Below are positions 34,209 to 42,865 of a stretch of 58,174 bases of DNA, piece after piece. The DNA comes from Clostridia bacterium. GTDB taxonomy: Bacteria; Bacillota; Clostridia; Christensenellales; Aristaeellaceae. Within the stretch, counting starts at the first letter, position 1. Every line of letters begins with the position of its first letter. The position numbers were made by a program, and so were the translations under genes. The stretch spans positions 1 to 58,174 of the forward strand of contig JAFUZM010000005.1 in NCBI GenBank assembly GCA_017476605.1. Direction: 5' to 3'. The notes under the pieces were generated by a model. The model was not told the DNA's origin. It did no database searches and was given only the letters and a program-made list of their open reading frames with translations.

Positions 34209-34218
34209 AAAGTTGATA

Positions 34219-36027
34219 TTACTGTTCACTTACCGTCCTGACATGCTCCCAGTTGTTGACTGTCGGAAGCTGACGGAACGTGTAATGGTCGATCCGGTCT
34301 TTGCCCGTCGAATTGATCTTGAGGCCAAGCTCGAAATAATTCTGCTGGACGCCATTGACGTTTACACTCTGTCTCGGGAAGTAGACATTCTCACGTGCCT
34401 GCTGTGCTGTCCGCTCCTCTGCGGAGAGTCCGGCCTTTCTCGCATTGATGCTGTTCATCAGGTTGAGCGCCGTCTCAGAGACGGTGAGGTTGAGCCGCAT
34501 CCGCTCAGAGGATACCAGCTGATCAAATCCTACCGTATTGAGAACCGTCAGGATCTTATCCTGCGTATTCAGCGTCTGATAAGCCGCATATTCGTTGGCT
34601 GTCAGAATCTGATCTGCGCCAATCACCTCAAACGTGGTGTTGGGGTACTGGATGCGAATGGCAGAGGCATCTCTCAGGAGCTTTTCAACCATGTACTGTC
34701 CTGCCGGGGCCGGTGTCGGTGACGGCGTCACAACAGGGGTCGCCGTCGTTGTGCTAGTGGTGGAGCTGGTGGAACTCTTCTTATTGATCGGAATTCTCAC
34801 CGCAGCACCGGAATCGCCCCAGGTTCCATCCGGGCGTAAAAAGTCTGCGCCGACAACATTCGCAACACGCTCTTTACGTGTATCCGAATTGGTCACCTTG
34901 TAGGTTGCCCATACACTGACCGTCTCACCCGGATTGATCTTTCCAAGCAGTGCATGTCCCTCTTTGCTGACCGTATATCCGCTGGTCTTCTTAAACTTGG
35001 CATTCTTGAGCACTTCATACAGGAGAACCTTATCCAGCGGCTCATTTCCGTTGTTTGTGACATCAATCCGGAACCGTACCGTCTGTCCGGCCTTGAACTT
35101 AATCAGATCACCATTCTTATCCCATTTCTTGTTCGTGATCCACATGGCCAGGTCAAGAGCACCAACCGTACGATTATAAGATAACACTGTGCCTTCAGTA
35201 TTTGCTGTCAGCGAGTATCCGTCTACAGAAGGTGTCGTAGACTTGTAGCCTGTTCCTGTGAGTCCATACCAGATGACTCTCCAGCTGTTTGTTGAATCCT
35301 GCAGGATTGTCTTATCCGCTCCATCGTTCGGAGCAGGAGTCAGGGAGAGTCCGGCAAGCATATCGTTTGGTGTTGGCCGAATCTCATCGTAGTTATTGGC
35401 ATCATTCCATGAGATGGTCACTACGAATTCTGTAGTACCATTGGTGGCCTCAGCAACATAGAAAGACGTATTTGCGGTAATGGTTACTTCTTTTCCAACT
35501 TGATCGCCTGTTGTTAGACTTTTAGTGCTTGCCCAACCAGCAAATTTGCTTGACGTGCTTGTGAGAGACAATCCAATTTCCGCCAGTGACGGCAATTTAA
35601 TCTTCTGTCCATCAAGTACAGTCTGCGGCTTGGCATTATTTCCATTAAAATCATAGAATGTAACAGTATATGTTTTCGCAGATCCCCAAATAGCATACAG
35701 GGTAATGTTCCCGCTCAGGGTAATCGTGTCGCCAGGCTTGAACGACGCAGTCGTTGCTGCACTGTTCTGGCTCCATCCGATAAAGGATTTTCCAGCAGGC
35801 GCTGTAATTCCGTTTGGTGCAAGAACCGTTGCACTCTCACCATTATTATACCCGTTGCTGTCTACCGGAGCTGTTCCGGAACCACCGTTTGCATTATATG
35901 TAACCTTATACTGTTTAACAATAAACTTGATCGTATTACTTGTATCTGCCAGAGCACTGCCTGCACATAAGGCGATGATAAGCAAAACAGCAACCAGCAA
36001 TGTCCATACTCTATTTTTCATCTTCAT
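34219..36027 (-). CDS. Secreted multi-domain surface protein with InlB-type repeats
   Basis: The 602-residue product has a signal peptide (VWTLLVAVLLIIALCAGSALA). Next are two Listeria-Bacteroides (InlB B-repeat/Flg_new) repeats: VTYNANGGSGTAPVD to ITLYAIWG, and TVTFYDFNGNNAKPQTVLDG to a second GWAS segment. A Cna-B-like module follows (VTISWNDANNYDEIRPTPND), then a DUF11-like domain (FRIDVTNNGNEPLDKVLLYE; LLGKINPGETVSVWATYKV), a Ser/Thr linker, and an unrecognised 150-residue C-terminal region. No LPXTG sorting signal or membrane helix ends the protein, so it is secreted or non-covalently attached. The ATG follows AAGGAT. It follows the repeat-rich protein gene by 34 bases and both likely form the cell-surface part of this region. 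Confidence 0.85.
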   Translation of the reverse strand: MKMKNRVWTLLVAVLLIIALCAGSALADTSNTIKFIVKQYKVTYNANGGSGTAPVDSNGYNNGESATVLAPNGITAPAGKSFIGWSQNSAATTASFKPGDTITLSGNITLYAIWGSAKTYTVTFYDFNGNNAKPQTVLDGQKIKLPSLAEIGLSLTSTSSKFAGWASTKSLTTGDQVGKEVTITANTSFYVAEATNGTTEFVVTISWNDANNYDEIRPTPNDMLAGLSLTPAPNDGADKTILQDSTNSWRVIWYGLTGTGYKSTTPSVDGYSLTANTEGTVLSYNRTVGALDLAMWITNKKWDKNGDLIKFKAGQTVRFRIDVTNNGNEPLDKVLLYEVLKNAKFKKTSGYTVSKEGHALLGKINPGETVSVWATYKVTNSDTRKERVANVVGADFLRPDGTWGDSGAAVRIPINKKSSTSSTTSTTTATPVVTPSPTPAPAGQYMVEKLLRDASAIRIQYPNTTFEVIGADQILTANEYAAYQTLNTQDKILTVLNTVGFDQLVSSERMRLNLTVSETALNLMNSINARKAGLSAEERTAQQARENVYFPRQSVNVNGVQQNYFELGLKINSTGKDRIDHYTFRQLPTVNNWEHVRTVSEQ

Positions 36028-36061
36028 TTCATCCTTCCTTAGAAATTGCTATTGCAGCGTT

Positions 36062-37879
36062 TTACTCATTGTTTCCTTCTGCAGTTTCAACGGGCTCCTC
36101 ATTAATGATAGGCGTTACATTGAGTCTCCAGGCATATGTATAGTTGGACTCATCAATGACGAACGAATATTTCTGATCGGTTGCACCAGGAGCATCCGTC
36201 CATCCGCTGCCATCGTTGTACTGCCACTGGATGTCGATATCCACTCCATCATATCCGGAGAAGGTCGCATACAGGGTAACAACATCACCAAAGTTAACAG
36301 CGGTACCGGTCGTCGCTGAAATGCTTACTTTGCGGTTCGGGTCGAGTTCATCTACCTCCTCATAGACCGTCTCGGTGCCCTCGGGCAAGGCCTCAGCATC
36401 CGTCAGTTCTGCCTCGGTTCCCTCTTCAGGCGTTCCTTCCTCGGAAAGCTCACCTTCCAGTGTCTCCGCGGTGGCGTCTCCCTCGGTCTCGGCCTCTTCG
36501 TCCTCTAATGCCTCGTCCTCTGGATTCTCTTCATCCAACTCTTCTTCGTCTACGATCTCGAACATCTCAGGATTCTCTTCCAGTTCATAGTCCTCAAGAA
36601 TCACTGCGATTTCTTCATCTGTAAGCTGAATCTCATCTTCGGCTTCATCGCCTGCATCCTCAGTCTCAGCTTCCTCTTCTACAGACTCCTCATCCGACTC
36701 GTCTTTCTTAGCCTCGTTGTCCTTGGTTTCCTCAGACTTCTCTTCGACTGTCTCTTCAGTCTCAGCTTCCTCAGTCTTCTCCTCAACTGTCTCTTCAGTC
36801 TCGGCTTCCTCAGTCTCCTCCTCGACTGTCTCTTCGGTCTCGGCCTCCTCAGTCTTCTCCTCGACTGTCTCTTCGGTCTCGGCTTCCTCAGTCTCCTCCT
36901 CGACTGTCTCTTCGGTCTCGGTTTCCTCAGTCTCCTCCTCGACTGTCTCTTCAGTCTCGGCTTCCTCAGTCTCCTCCTCAACCGTCTCTTCAGTCTCGGC
37001 TTCCTCAGTCTTCTCCTCGACTGTCTCTTCAGTCTTGGTTTCCTCGGTCTTTTCCTCGACTGTCTCTTCGGTCTCGGTTTCCTCGGTCTTCTCCTCGACT
37101 GTCTCTTCAGCCTTGGTTTCCTCGGTCTTCTCCTCAACTGTCTCTTCAGTCTTGGTTTCCTCAGTCTTCTCCTCGACCGTCTCCTCAGTCTTGGTTTCCT
37201 CTACCTTAGGTTCTTCAACCTTTTCTTCGGTCTTAGCTTCCTCAGCCTTGCGAGCTTCCTCGGCCTTACGGGCCTCTTCTGCTTCCTGGACTTTGCGGGC
37301 TTCCTCGGCCTTGCGGGCCTCTTCTGCTTCCTGGACTTTGCGGGCTTCCTCGGCCTTGCGGGCCTCTTCTGCTTCCTGGGCTTTGCGGGCTTCCTCAGCC
37401 TTGCGTGCCTCTTCCGCTTCCTGGGCTTTGCGGGCTTCCTCAGCCTTGCGTGCCTCTTCCGCTTCCTGAGCCTTGCGGGCTTCCTCAGCCTTGCGTGCCT
37501 CTTCTGCTTCCTGAGCCTTGCGGGCTTCCTCGGCCTTGCGAGCCTCTTCCGCTTCCTGGGCTTTACGGGCTTCCTCAGCTTTACGGGCCTCTTCAGCTTC
37601 CTGGGCCTTACGGGCTTCCTCGGCCTTGCGGGCCTCTTCCTCAGCTCTGCGGGCTTCTTCCTCGCGTGCTACTTCCTCATCATCGCGGATGACCAGTTTA
37701 ATCTCGCCTGCATCGTTTCTTGCACGCCATGTTGCCTGCTCTTCCGCTGAAAGTGCATTGAAAACAGATTTTAAGAATACCTTGGTCTCTACATCTGCAA
37801 GGCCCATTCCAGGAATCACTGTTGCCAGCATTGCTGCGATCATCAGTACTCCTACTAACCTTTTCCATTGCTTTCTCAT
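36062..37879 (-). CDS. Secreted protein built from two charged tandem-repeat arrays
   Basis: The start is the ATG at 37877-37879, eight bases after AGGAGG; an upstream in-frame extension is not supported. The 605-residue product has a signal peptide (WKRLVGVLMIAAMLATVIPG), then 100 charged residues, about nine near-identical 15-residue units of the form EEARKAQEAEEARKA, then roughly fourteen 12-residue acidic units (TEETVEEKTEEA), a highly acidic tail (EEELDEENPEDEALEDEEAE), and a C-terminal Ig-like module (VNFGDVVTLYATFSG; DIQWQYNDGSGWTDAPGA). It would form a long helical rod followed by an acidic stretch. Similar coiled-coil arrays occur in Gram-positive surface proteins. No anchor motif is visible. 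Its specific role is unknown. Confidence 0.85.
   Translation of the reverse strand: MRKQWKRLVGVLMIAAMLATVIPGMGLADVETKVFLKSVFNALSAEEQATWRARNDAGEIKLVIRDDEEVAREEEARRAEEEARKAEEARKAQEAEEARKAEEARKAQEAEEARKAEEARKAQEAEEARKAEEARKAQEAEEARKAEEARKAQEAEEARKAEEARKAQEAEEARKAEEARKVQEAEEARKAEEARKVQEAEEARKAEEARKAEEAKTEEKVEEPKVEETKTEETVEEKTEETKTEETVEEKTEETKAEETVEEKTEETETEETVEEKTEETKTEETVEEKTEEAETEETVEEETEEAETEETVEEETEETETEETVEEETEEAETEETVEEKTEEAETEETVEEETEEAETEETVEEKTEEAETEETVEEKSEETKDNEAKKDESDEESVEEEAETEDAGDEAEDEIQLTDEEIAVILEDYELEENPEMFEIVDEEELDEENPEDEALEDEEAETEGDATAETLEGELSEEGTPEEGTEAELTDAEALPEGTETVYEEVDELDPNRKVSISATTGTAVNFGDVVTLYATFSGYDGVDIDIQWQYNDGSGWTDAPGATDQKYSFVIDESNYTYAWRLNVTPIINEEPVETAEGNNE
36735..37225 (-). 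repeat. Tandem 36-bp repeats coding for TEETVEEKTEEA units
   Basis: About fourteen near-identical 36-base units encode the acidic 12-residue repeat. Adjacent units differ mostly by K/E and A/T/K exchanges, consistent with recent expansion by recombination or slippage. Unit length keeps the frame. Confidence 0.88.
37235..37640 (-). repeat. Tandem 45-bp repeats coding for EARKAQEAEEARKAE units
   Basis: About nine 45-base units encode the charged helical repeat of the protein at 36062-37879. Units are nearly identical at the base level, so copy number is likely unstable and assembly across them could be collapsed or expanded. Confidence 0.88.
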
Positions 37880-38335
37880 GCCTCTTACCTCCTGAACCTT
37901 TTCCGTGATAATAATGCGCCTTGTTGCTGTAGAAACTGAATAAACAGCAGAAAGCGGGAATACCAATCGTGACCTGGGAATCGAAAGATGCCGGTTACCG
38001 CTCCAAAATGTTACGGCTTTTGTAATAATTATTACATTTTTTGTAACAATTCAAGGGCTCATTTTTGAAGCAGAAATCGATTTTGCCGTTTTTTTCTTTG
38101 ACTTTCAGCCCGTATTGTGTATGCCTTTTGCTCTTAAGACGGTTTCCGTTTGAGCCTTTATCCCAAATTTTTACATTTTTTAACAATTTTGTTGTTTGTC
38201 ACCTCGGGACCCATTTCAATTGATCTCCTGTGTCCGGGCAGAGGCTCCGGAACAACCTGATGCACCCTCTGTTCTGCCAGCATGTTTTGTGGTAGAATTG
38301 GGGCCATTCGTGCACATCATTCGGAGGAAACAAGC
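37880..38335. other. Intergenic region with palindrome and AT-rich repeats
   Basis: This divergent gap separates the repeat-protein gene (minus) from the MATE gene (plus). It holds a perfect 16-base palindrome, TGTAATAATTATTACA (38021-38036), flanked by GTTAC and GTAAC half-sites, and an AT-rich TTACATTTTTTAACAATTTTG stretch near 38171. A 63-codon minus-strand frame at 37995-38186 crosses these palindromes and has no ribosome binding site, so I do not call it a gene. A TAGAAT box at 38293-38298 may serve the MATE gene. Confidence 0.55.
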
Positions 38336-39799
38336 ATGCAGACCAAGGAAAAAACGTCCCTCAGGGCACTGATTATCATGATCGCCACGATTGGCATCCC
38401 AGTAGCTCTTCAGAATCTGTTCAGTACAACAGGAAGCATGATTGACACCATGATGATTGCCTCACTCGGTGAAAACAGTGTAGGTGCTGTCGGACTCTGT
38501 GCTCAATTTTCAAGTCTCATGTTCTCAGGATACTGGGGATTCGTTGGCGGCGGTACGCTTTTCTTTTCGCAATACTGGGGTGCGCAGAACCACGACGGAA
38601 TCTGCCGGGCCTATGGGATGACGCTCTCTTTTATGATGATTTCCGGCCTGCTCTGTGGCTTCATGGCCGTGTTTCATCCGGACATCATCCTTTCGCTGTA
38701 TACAGACAGTCCTGAAATCCAGGCCATTGGCATCCGGTACCTGCGAATTGTCGGCATCTCCTACCCACTTCAGATCATTGTCTCGGCAATGGCGGCTCTC
38801 CTTCGCTCCATCGAGCGGGTAAAGATTCCCCTGATCAGCGGCATATGCAGTGTCATTTCCAACTGTGTCTGCAACTATATTCTGATTTTCGGAAAGTTTG
38901 GCCTTCCGGCCATGGGTGTCCAGGGCGCAGCCCTGGGGACGGTCATTGCATGTCTTGTCAATATCGGGGTCATGTACCTTCTTATTATAATAAGAAAGGT
39001 TCCCTACATCCCGGATGTCCGGGCGCATTTCCGCTGGAACCTCCCACTTCTTAAAAACTACATCAGCAAGTGCCTTCCCATTCTCTTCAATGAGATTCTG
39101 ATCGGCATCGGCAATATGATGATCAATATCGTCCTCGGCCATCAGATCAATGAGGCCATCGCGGCGACCGCCGTTCTGCGGACTCTTGAGGGAATGATCC
39201 TTGCCTTCTTCAGCGGCTTTGCCAGCGCCGCCAGCGTTCTGGTCGGCAAGGAAGTCGGTGCCGGACATCACGAGGAAGCCTTCTCAAGAGGCTGGCGCAT
39301 CATCTATCTCTGTGCTGGTATGATTGCGGCCGTCGGCGTCCTTCTCATCTCCATTCATGGCCCGCTCCTCCGGATGCTGGGGCTTTCCGGTCTTTCTTTC
39401 GAAATTGCAACCGGCATGCTGATCATTTTCTGCCTCGTCGCCATCATCCGCATGTCCAACTGGTGCATGAACGATACCTACCGTGCCGCCGGCGATTCGG
39501 CCTTTGGATCCGTCCTTGAAATCGCCTTTATGTTCCTCATGGTCCAGCCGGTCATCCATATCGCAAACGATCTGTTCCATGCACCGTTCCTCCTCGTCTT
39601 CCTTCTGTGTTATGTCGATGAGCCCGTTCGCTTCGTCATCATGCAGATTCACATGTATTCAAGGCGCTGGATTCGGCCTGTTTCCGTCGAGGGACAGGCA
39701 ACCCTTGCCGAATTTCATCGGAAATACGGCATTACGGAGCCGGAGCGTCTCTTTCTTCCACCCTGGTCCGCTCACAAATCAAACAAGACGTACCGATAA
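38336..39799 (+). CDS. MATE-family multidrug/metabolite efflux transporter
   Basis: The 487-residue protein has the 12-helix, two-half layout of the MATE family, in which Na+ or H+ drives export of drugs or metabolites across the cytoplasmic membrane. Recognisable segments are IGIPVALQNLFSTTGSMIDT, MIASLGENSVGAVGLCAQFS, YWGFVGGGTLFFSQYWGA, VQGAALGTVIACLVNIGV and, in the second half, AATAVLRTLEGMILAFFSGF with SAASVLVGKEVGAGHHEEAF. The start at 38336 follows GGAGG; the upstream in-frame extension has no site. Substrate cannot be told from sequence. It stands alone between a divergent and a convergent gene. Confidence 0.92.
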   Translation: MQTKEKTSLRALIIMIATIGIPVALQNLFSTTGSMIDTMMIASLGENSVGAVGLCAQFSSLMFSGYWGFVGGGTLFFSQYWGAQNHDGICRAYGMTLSFMMISGLLCGFMAVFHPDIILSLYTDSPEIQAIGIRYLRIVGISYPLQIIVSAMAALLRSIERVKIPLISGICSVISNCVCNYILIFGKFGLPAMGVQGAALGTVIACLVNIGVMYLLIIIRKVPYIPDVRAHFRWNLPLLKNYISKCLPILFNEILIGIGNMMINIVLGHQINEAIAATAVLRTLEGMILAFFSGFASAASVLVGKEVGAGHHEEAFSRGWRIIYLCAGMIAAVGVLLISIHGPLLRMLGLSGLSFEIATGMLIIFCLVAIIRMSNWCMNDTYRAAGDSAFGSVLEIAFMFLMVQPVIHIANDLFHAPFLLVFLLCYVDEPVRFVIMQIHMYSRRWIRPVSVEGQATLAEFHRKYGITEPERLFLPPWSAHKSNKTYR

Positions 39800-39816
39800 T
39801 CCGGTACGTCTTGTTT
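39781..39816. terminator. Shared terminator between MATE and glycosyltransferase genes
   Basis: Perfect 15-base arms (AAACAAGACGTACCG and complement) with a 6-base loop lie between the convergent genes; the MATE stop codon falls in the loop. A-rich and T-rich ends allow termination from both sides. Confidence 0.85.
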
Positions 39817-39818
39817 GA

Positions 39819-40997
39819 TTATTCCCCTGCGATTTTCTCGATAAAGTCTGCGGCACCGGACGGTCCCGGGCAGGCAAGGAAGTCCTCCCGCATCTGCAGT
39901 GCTGCATGCTGCAGCTCTTTGCTGTTAAGTGCGTCCAGGATCGCCTCGCGAAGCTTTTCCGGATCCTTTGCCGTTGATTTCTGAATCTGTCTGCCTGCGC
40001 CCATTTCCGTGACCCGCTGCGCAACAGCCTGCTGCTCACCGGTAAGTGGAAACAGCAGCTCGGGAACCCCCATATACATCCCCTCACTGGCACTGTTCAT
40101 TCCACAATGCGTAATGAACAGGCTGGCTTTTGCCAGAACCTCCATCTGATTGACATACGGCTCCACCCGTGCGTTTTCCGGAAGCTTGCCAAGGGCGGCA
40201 CGGTCAAAGGTCCGCCCGCAGGAAATCAGCACCTCAAGCTTTTCTCCGGCAAGCGCATCCAGGCAGTTCCGATAAAACTCCGGATGATTCTGGATAACAG
40301 TTCCAAGCGAAATGTAGACAAGGGGATTGCCCGTTTTCGCAGCCGGCGCCACGCGTTTTACGGATGGTCCCACAAAACAGTAGTGCGCGGAATCAAAGGT
40401 CTCAGCACAGGGCTGAAATCGCTTTGATGTATAGACAATCGTGTTTGTCTCCGGTTTGTTCTGCACGATATCCAGTGCGCTTTTGATATGATATCCCAGC
40501 GGCTCCAGCTGCCGGATGGCCCGGTTCAGGCGCGGAATGCCGAGAATCATATCCGCCAGTTCCCGCAGACTGTTCTTTAGGTACCTGGCGGAATGCTGGT
40601 TAAATGCAAAGGTGGTCGTTGAGCAAACCATAGGAATCCCGTATTTTTCTGCCGTCAGCTTGCCCCAAAAGCAGACGGAGTCTGACACAATGACCGAGGG
40701 CCTGCACTTTGCAACATCCTCGGCAAGCACACCATCCATCATGGCTGTGGTTTCAAAGGCCTTGACACTCATCTCGGTTGTCGATACCTCTCTCAGCCGA
40801 CGCTCAGACTCTTTGCTCAAAGCCGGTAGATAGGCATCACAGGAAATGAAGGTTGCTCCGGCTTCCTCAATCTTTTCCCTGAAATCCGAAAAGGAGTAAT
40901 ACCTCACCAGATGACCACGTCTTGTCAGTTCCCGTACGACCTCGATGGTCGGATTTGTATGTCCGAATGCCGGAATGCAAAACCACATGATGTTCAT
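39819..40997 (-). CDS. MGT-type (macrolide/UDP-glucuronosyl-like) family 1 glycosyltransferase
   Basis: The 392-residue, GT-B-fold enzyme has the N-terminal pattern MWFCIPAFGHTNPTIEVVRE and the C-terminal nucleotide-sugar signature PLVYISLGTVIQNHPEF, VLISCGRTF, ALFITHCGMNSASEG-type (ASLFITHCGMNSASEGMYMG) and PELLFPLTGEQQAVAQRVTE. These are typical of MGT-family enzymes that glycosylate small lipophilic acceptors such as macrolides or other natural products. No signal peptide is present, so it acts in the cytoplasm. The ATG follows GGAGG and overlaps the upstream abrB-like gene by four bases (ATGA), so both are translated together. The acceptor is unknown; detoxification is one possibility. 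Confidence 0.9.
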   Translation of the reverse strand: MNIMWFCIPAFGHTNPTIEVVRELTRRGHLVRYYSFSDFREKIEEAGATFISCDAYLPALSKESERRLREVSTTEMSVKAFETTAMMDGVLAEDVAKCRPSVIVSDSVCFWGKLTAEKYGIPMVCSTTTFAFNQHSARYLKNSLRELADMILGIPRLNRAIRQLEPLGYHIKSALDIVQNKPETNTIVYTSKRFQPCAETFDSAHYCFVGPSVKRVAPAAKTGNPLVYISLGTVIQNHPEFYRNCLDALAGEKLEVLISCGRTFDRAALGKLPENARVEPYVNQMEVLAKASLFITHCGMNSASEGMYMGVPELLFPLTGEQQAVAQRVTEMGAGRQIQKSTAKDPEKLREAILDALNSKELQHAALQMREDFLACPGPSGAADFIEKIAGE

Positions 40998-41203
40998 GCT
41001 TCATTTCCTCCAAAGATCCGATTGAACCAGTCAGCAAACGTTTCCTTTGGTGGGATGGCGATTCCCTGTTCCCTGTCTCCAAGGAGAATCAGCGTATCCC
41101 CTGGCGAAATGCCAAACACCTCCCGTGCTTCCTTTGGAATGACAATCTGTCCTTTTGTTCCGACAGTGACCGTCCATGCGTACTTTCCATCTGGATGTTC
41201 CAT
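40994..41203 (-). CDS. AbrB/SpoVT-family DNA-binding regulator
   Basis: The 69-residue product is a small AbrB/MazE-type swapped-hairpin DNA-binding protein: WTVTVGTKGQIVIPKEAREV, then FGISPGDTLILLGDREQGIA. It has a normal AbrB start and a C-terminal tail (FADWFNRIFGGNEA) that could be a dimer or target contact. The ATG follows AGGAGGG. It overlaps the glycosyltransferase gene by four bases. A perfect 16-bp inverted repeat over its promoter suggests that it represses its own operon, possibly in response to a substrate of the downstream enzyme; there is no toxin partner. Confidence 0.88.
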   Translation of the reverse strand: MEHPDGKYAWTVTVGTKGQIVIPKEAREVFGISPGDTLILLGDREQGIAIPPKETFADWFNRIFGGNEA

Positions 41204-41212
41204 CCTGTTCCC

Positions 41213-41266
41213 TCCTGAAGTATGATTTTTCTAACAAATCATACTTCAGGAGCTGCTATTTGTCAA
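41213..41266 (-). promoter_or_regulatory. Promoter with overlapping perfect 16-bp inverted repeat (AbrB operator)
   Basis: On the minus strand TTGACA (41261-41266) and TATGAT (41238-41243) are 17 bases apart, an excellent sigma-A promoter. The arms TCCTGAAGTATGATTT at 41213-41228 and its exact complement at 41236-41251 are 7 bases apart; one arm covers the -10 box and the other ends at the ribosome binding site. Repression by the encoded AbrB-like protein is the obvious hypothesis. Confidence 0.8.
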
Positions 41267-41593
41267 TCCCTCCTTGTCGCATATCAATGAACCGTGTCGA
41301 GTAACTGGCATAATACAATGTGCTCCAGCCATCCGAATATTCCTTCAGCCTCAAAGTTGATGATTCCGAGCCATGAAGAGCGCAAATGCACAGTGTTTGC
41401 CGAATATACACGGTGAAGAACGCACACAATAATCGGCAGGCAGAGAGCCGGAACGTTCCGGGTTTCATCATGCCTTGATTTGTAGCCGGATAGAAAAGAA
41501 GCGCCTCCGAGGAGGCGCTTTGGTTGATGATGTCAGTATGAAGGTCCGTATCTGTTCCCGATGCTGTCCTTTCGCTTAGCCGGGCCGATTGCG
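41267..41593. other. Intergenic stretch between MFS gene and abrB promoter
   Basis: I find no supported gene here. A 14-base palindrome, CCGGAACGTTCCGG, lies at 41448-41461, and the MFS terminator at 41499-41520. Overlapping frames on the minus strand have no ribosome binding site and no family resemblance. Confidence 0.5.
41496..41520 (-). terminator. Terminator of the MFS transporter gene
   Basis: AAGCGCCTCC/GGAGGCGCTT arms with a 2-base loop continue on the minus strand into TTCTTTTCT. The hairpin is about 75 bases beyond the MFS stop codon. Confidence 0.75.
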
Positions 41594-42790
41594 TTACTTC
41601 CTGCGGGGTCCTGTTTTGATGGTTGCCGCATAGGCGCTGTTGCAAAGGCCCAGGATGGCAGAGAGAATGAACAGCGTCTCGATTCCGAGCGTTTGCCAGA
41701 TCCATCCGCCGAACAGCGCAATGAGAATGGTAATCAGGTGATTGACCGACATGCCGGTGGAAATGGTCGCACGCACCTCATCCTGACTCTCCGCCAGATC
41801 CTGCACATAGACATTGGAGGCAATGGATGCCAGGGAAATGACGGAATCCAGAATGTAATTGACGCAGCAGACGATAAAGGCCACCGACATCGGGAACAGG
41901 TGATGCGCAAAGCCGTAGAAAAAGCAGACGATCACAAGAATCAGCGTGTCCATGATCATGACGATTTTGTATCCGAAACGATCAATGATCTTCCCCACAA
42001 GAGGCGCCGCAAAAAAGGTACAGATGGAAGAGACGGCAAACAGGATGCTGATCACCATGGCGTTTGCCCCGTAGAAAAGCACCAGGACATAAGGACCAAA
42101 GGTAAAAAAGATCTGCTTGCGGGCGCCGTAAAACACCTCGAGCATGTAGTACTTGCTGTACTTTCTGCGGAAATAGAATCTGCGCTTTGTCTCATCCGCA
42201 TGGCTTTTCCCCGTCATTTTAAGGGATGCAATGAGCCCGATGAAGATGATCGCCGCGCTGGCCGTAAACACGCGGCGGTAAAGGCCAAGAGAGCCACTCA
42301 GAAAGGAAAATATGCCGATAATCGTCACATACCCGATGAGTGTTCCCGCCTGATAGACGGCATTCTGAAGGCCCAGTGCCGATCCTCCGTGTCCTTCCTT
42401 TGAATACTGCAGGGACAGTGTGCTTCGCATGCCCAGCTGAATGTGTTCACCCAGAGAATAGACAAAGATGGCGGCAATGACATAGGCCATCCGAACCGGA
42501 ACAACGGCGTGCATGAACATGCCCGCCATCATGATCACCGCTCCGATTTTGTAAATCTGCTCTGCCGAGAGCATGTAAAGGCCGGCCAGGACGAACACCA
42601 GTGCCAGTCCGGGCAGCTCCCTGAAGAATTCCGACACGCCCTTGTCAAATGCGCTCATTGAGACCACATCGGCAAGAAAGTTGTCAAGCACACCTTTGTA
42701 CAGTCCGTAGGACAATCCAAAGGTCACCATGGAAAGAAAAAACGTTTTGTAGTTCGATTCCGGTTTGAATGTCTCAGATAATCTGTTCAT
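41594..42790 (-). CDS. Major facilitator superfamily transporter
   Basis: The 398-residue protein has about twelve membrane helices (FFLSMVTFGLSYGLYKGVLD; GLALVFVLAGLYMLSA; IGAVIMMAGMFMHAVVPVRM; IFVYSLGEHIQLGMRSTLSL; AGTLIGYVTIIGIFSFLSG; VISILFAVSSICTFFAAPLV). The second half has the MFS-like loop PLVGKIIDRFGYKIVM between helices. The substrate is unknown. The ATG at 42788-42790 has only a weak ribosome binding site (GGAATCC). It lies about 75 bases after the GltD-like gene on the same strand, separated by a hairpin, so it probably has its own control. Confidence 0.88.
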   Translation of the reverse strand: MNRLSETFKPESNYKTFFLSMVTFGLSYGLYKGVLDNFLADVVSMSAFDKGVSEFFRELPGLALVFVLAGLYMLSAEQIYKIGAVIMMAGMFMHAVVPVRMAYVIAAIFVYSLGEHIQLGMRSTLSLQYSKEGHGGSALGLQNAVYQAGTLIGYVTIIGIFSFLSGSLGLYRRVFTASAAIIFIGLIASLKMTGKSHADETKRRFYFRRKYSKYYMLEVFYGARKQIFFTFGPYVLVLFYGANAMVISILFAVSSICTFFAAPLVGKIIDRFGYKIVMIMDTLILVIVCFFYGFAHHLFPMSVAFIVCCVNYILDSVISLASIASNVYVQDLAESQDEVRATISTGMSVNHLITILIALFGGWIWQTLGIETLFILSAILGLCNSAYAATIKTGPRRK

Positions 42791-42827
42791 GGCACAAATA
42801 GGATTCCTTTTTCTGGCAAATGGTAGA

Positions 42828-42860
42828 ATATGCCCGCTTCCCCGTACTCAGGAAGCGGGC
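42828..42860 (-). terminator. Terminator-like hairpin after the GltD-like gene
   Basis: ATGCCCGCTTCC and its complement (42849-42860) form a 12-base stem just after the stop codon. The T-tract on the minus strand is poor (ATTCTACC), so termination is possible but partial read-through into the MFS gene is likely. Confidence 0.5.
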
Positions 42861-42865
42861 ATGGC

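Noticed and set aside
36717-37469. Plus-strand frame of Ser-Val-Ser repeats and Arg-rich minus-strand alternative frame at 36679-37137
   Set aside because: Both are alternative readings of the tandem repeats in the real gene at 36062-37879, which has a signal peptide and AGGAGG site.
36062-37660. CRISPR-like regular repeats
   Set aside because: The repeats are contiguous coding units without spacers and stay in frame; no cas genes are present in the window.
37995-38186. 63-codon minus-strand frame in the divergent gap
   Set aside because: It lies across AT-rich palindromes, has no ribosome binding site, and its Lys/Asn-rich product looks like translated intergenic sequence.
41256-41705. 149-codon minus-strand frame downstream of the MFS gene
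   Set aside because: It overlaps the MFS coding sequence and terminator in another frame, has no ribosome binding site, and resembles no family.
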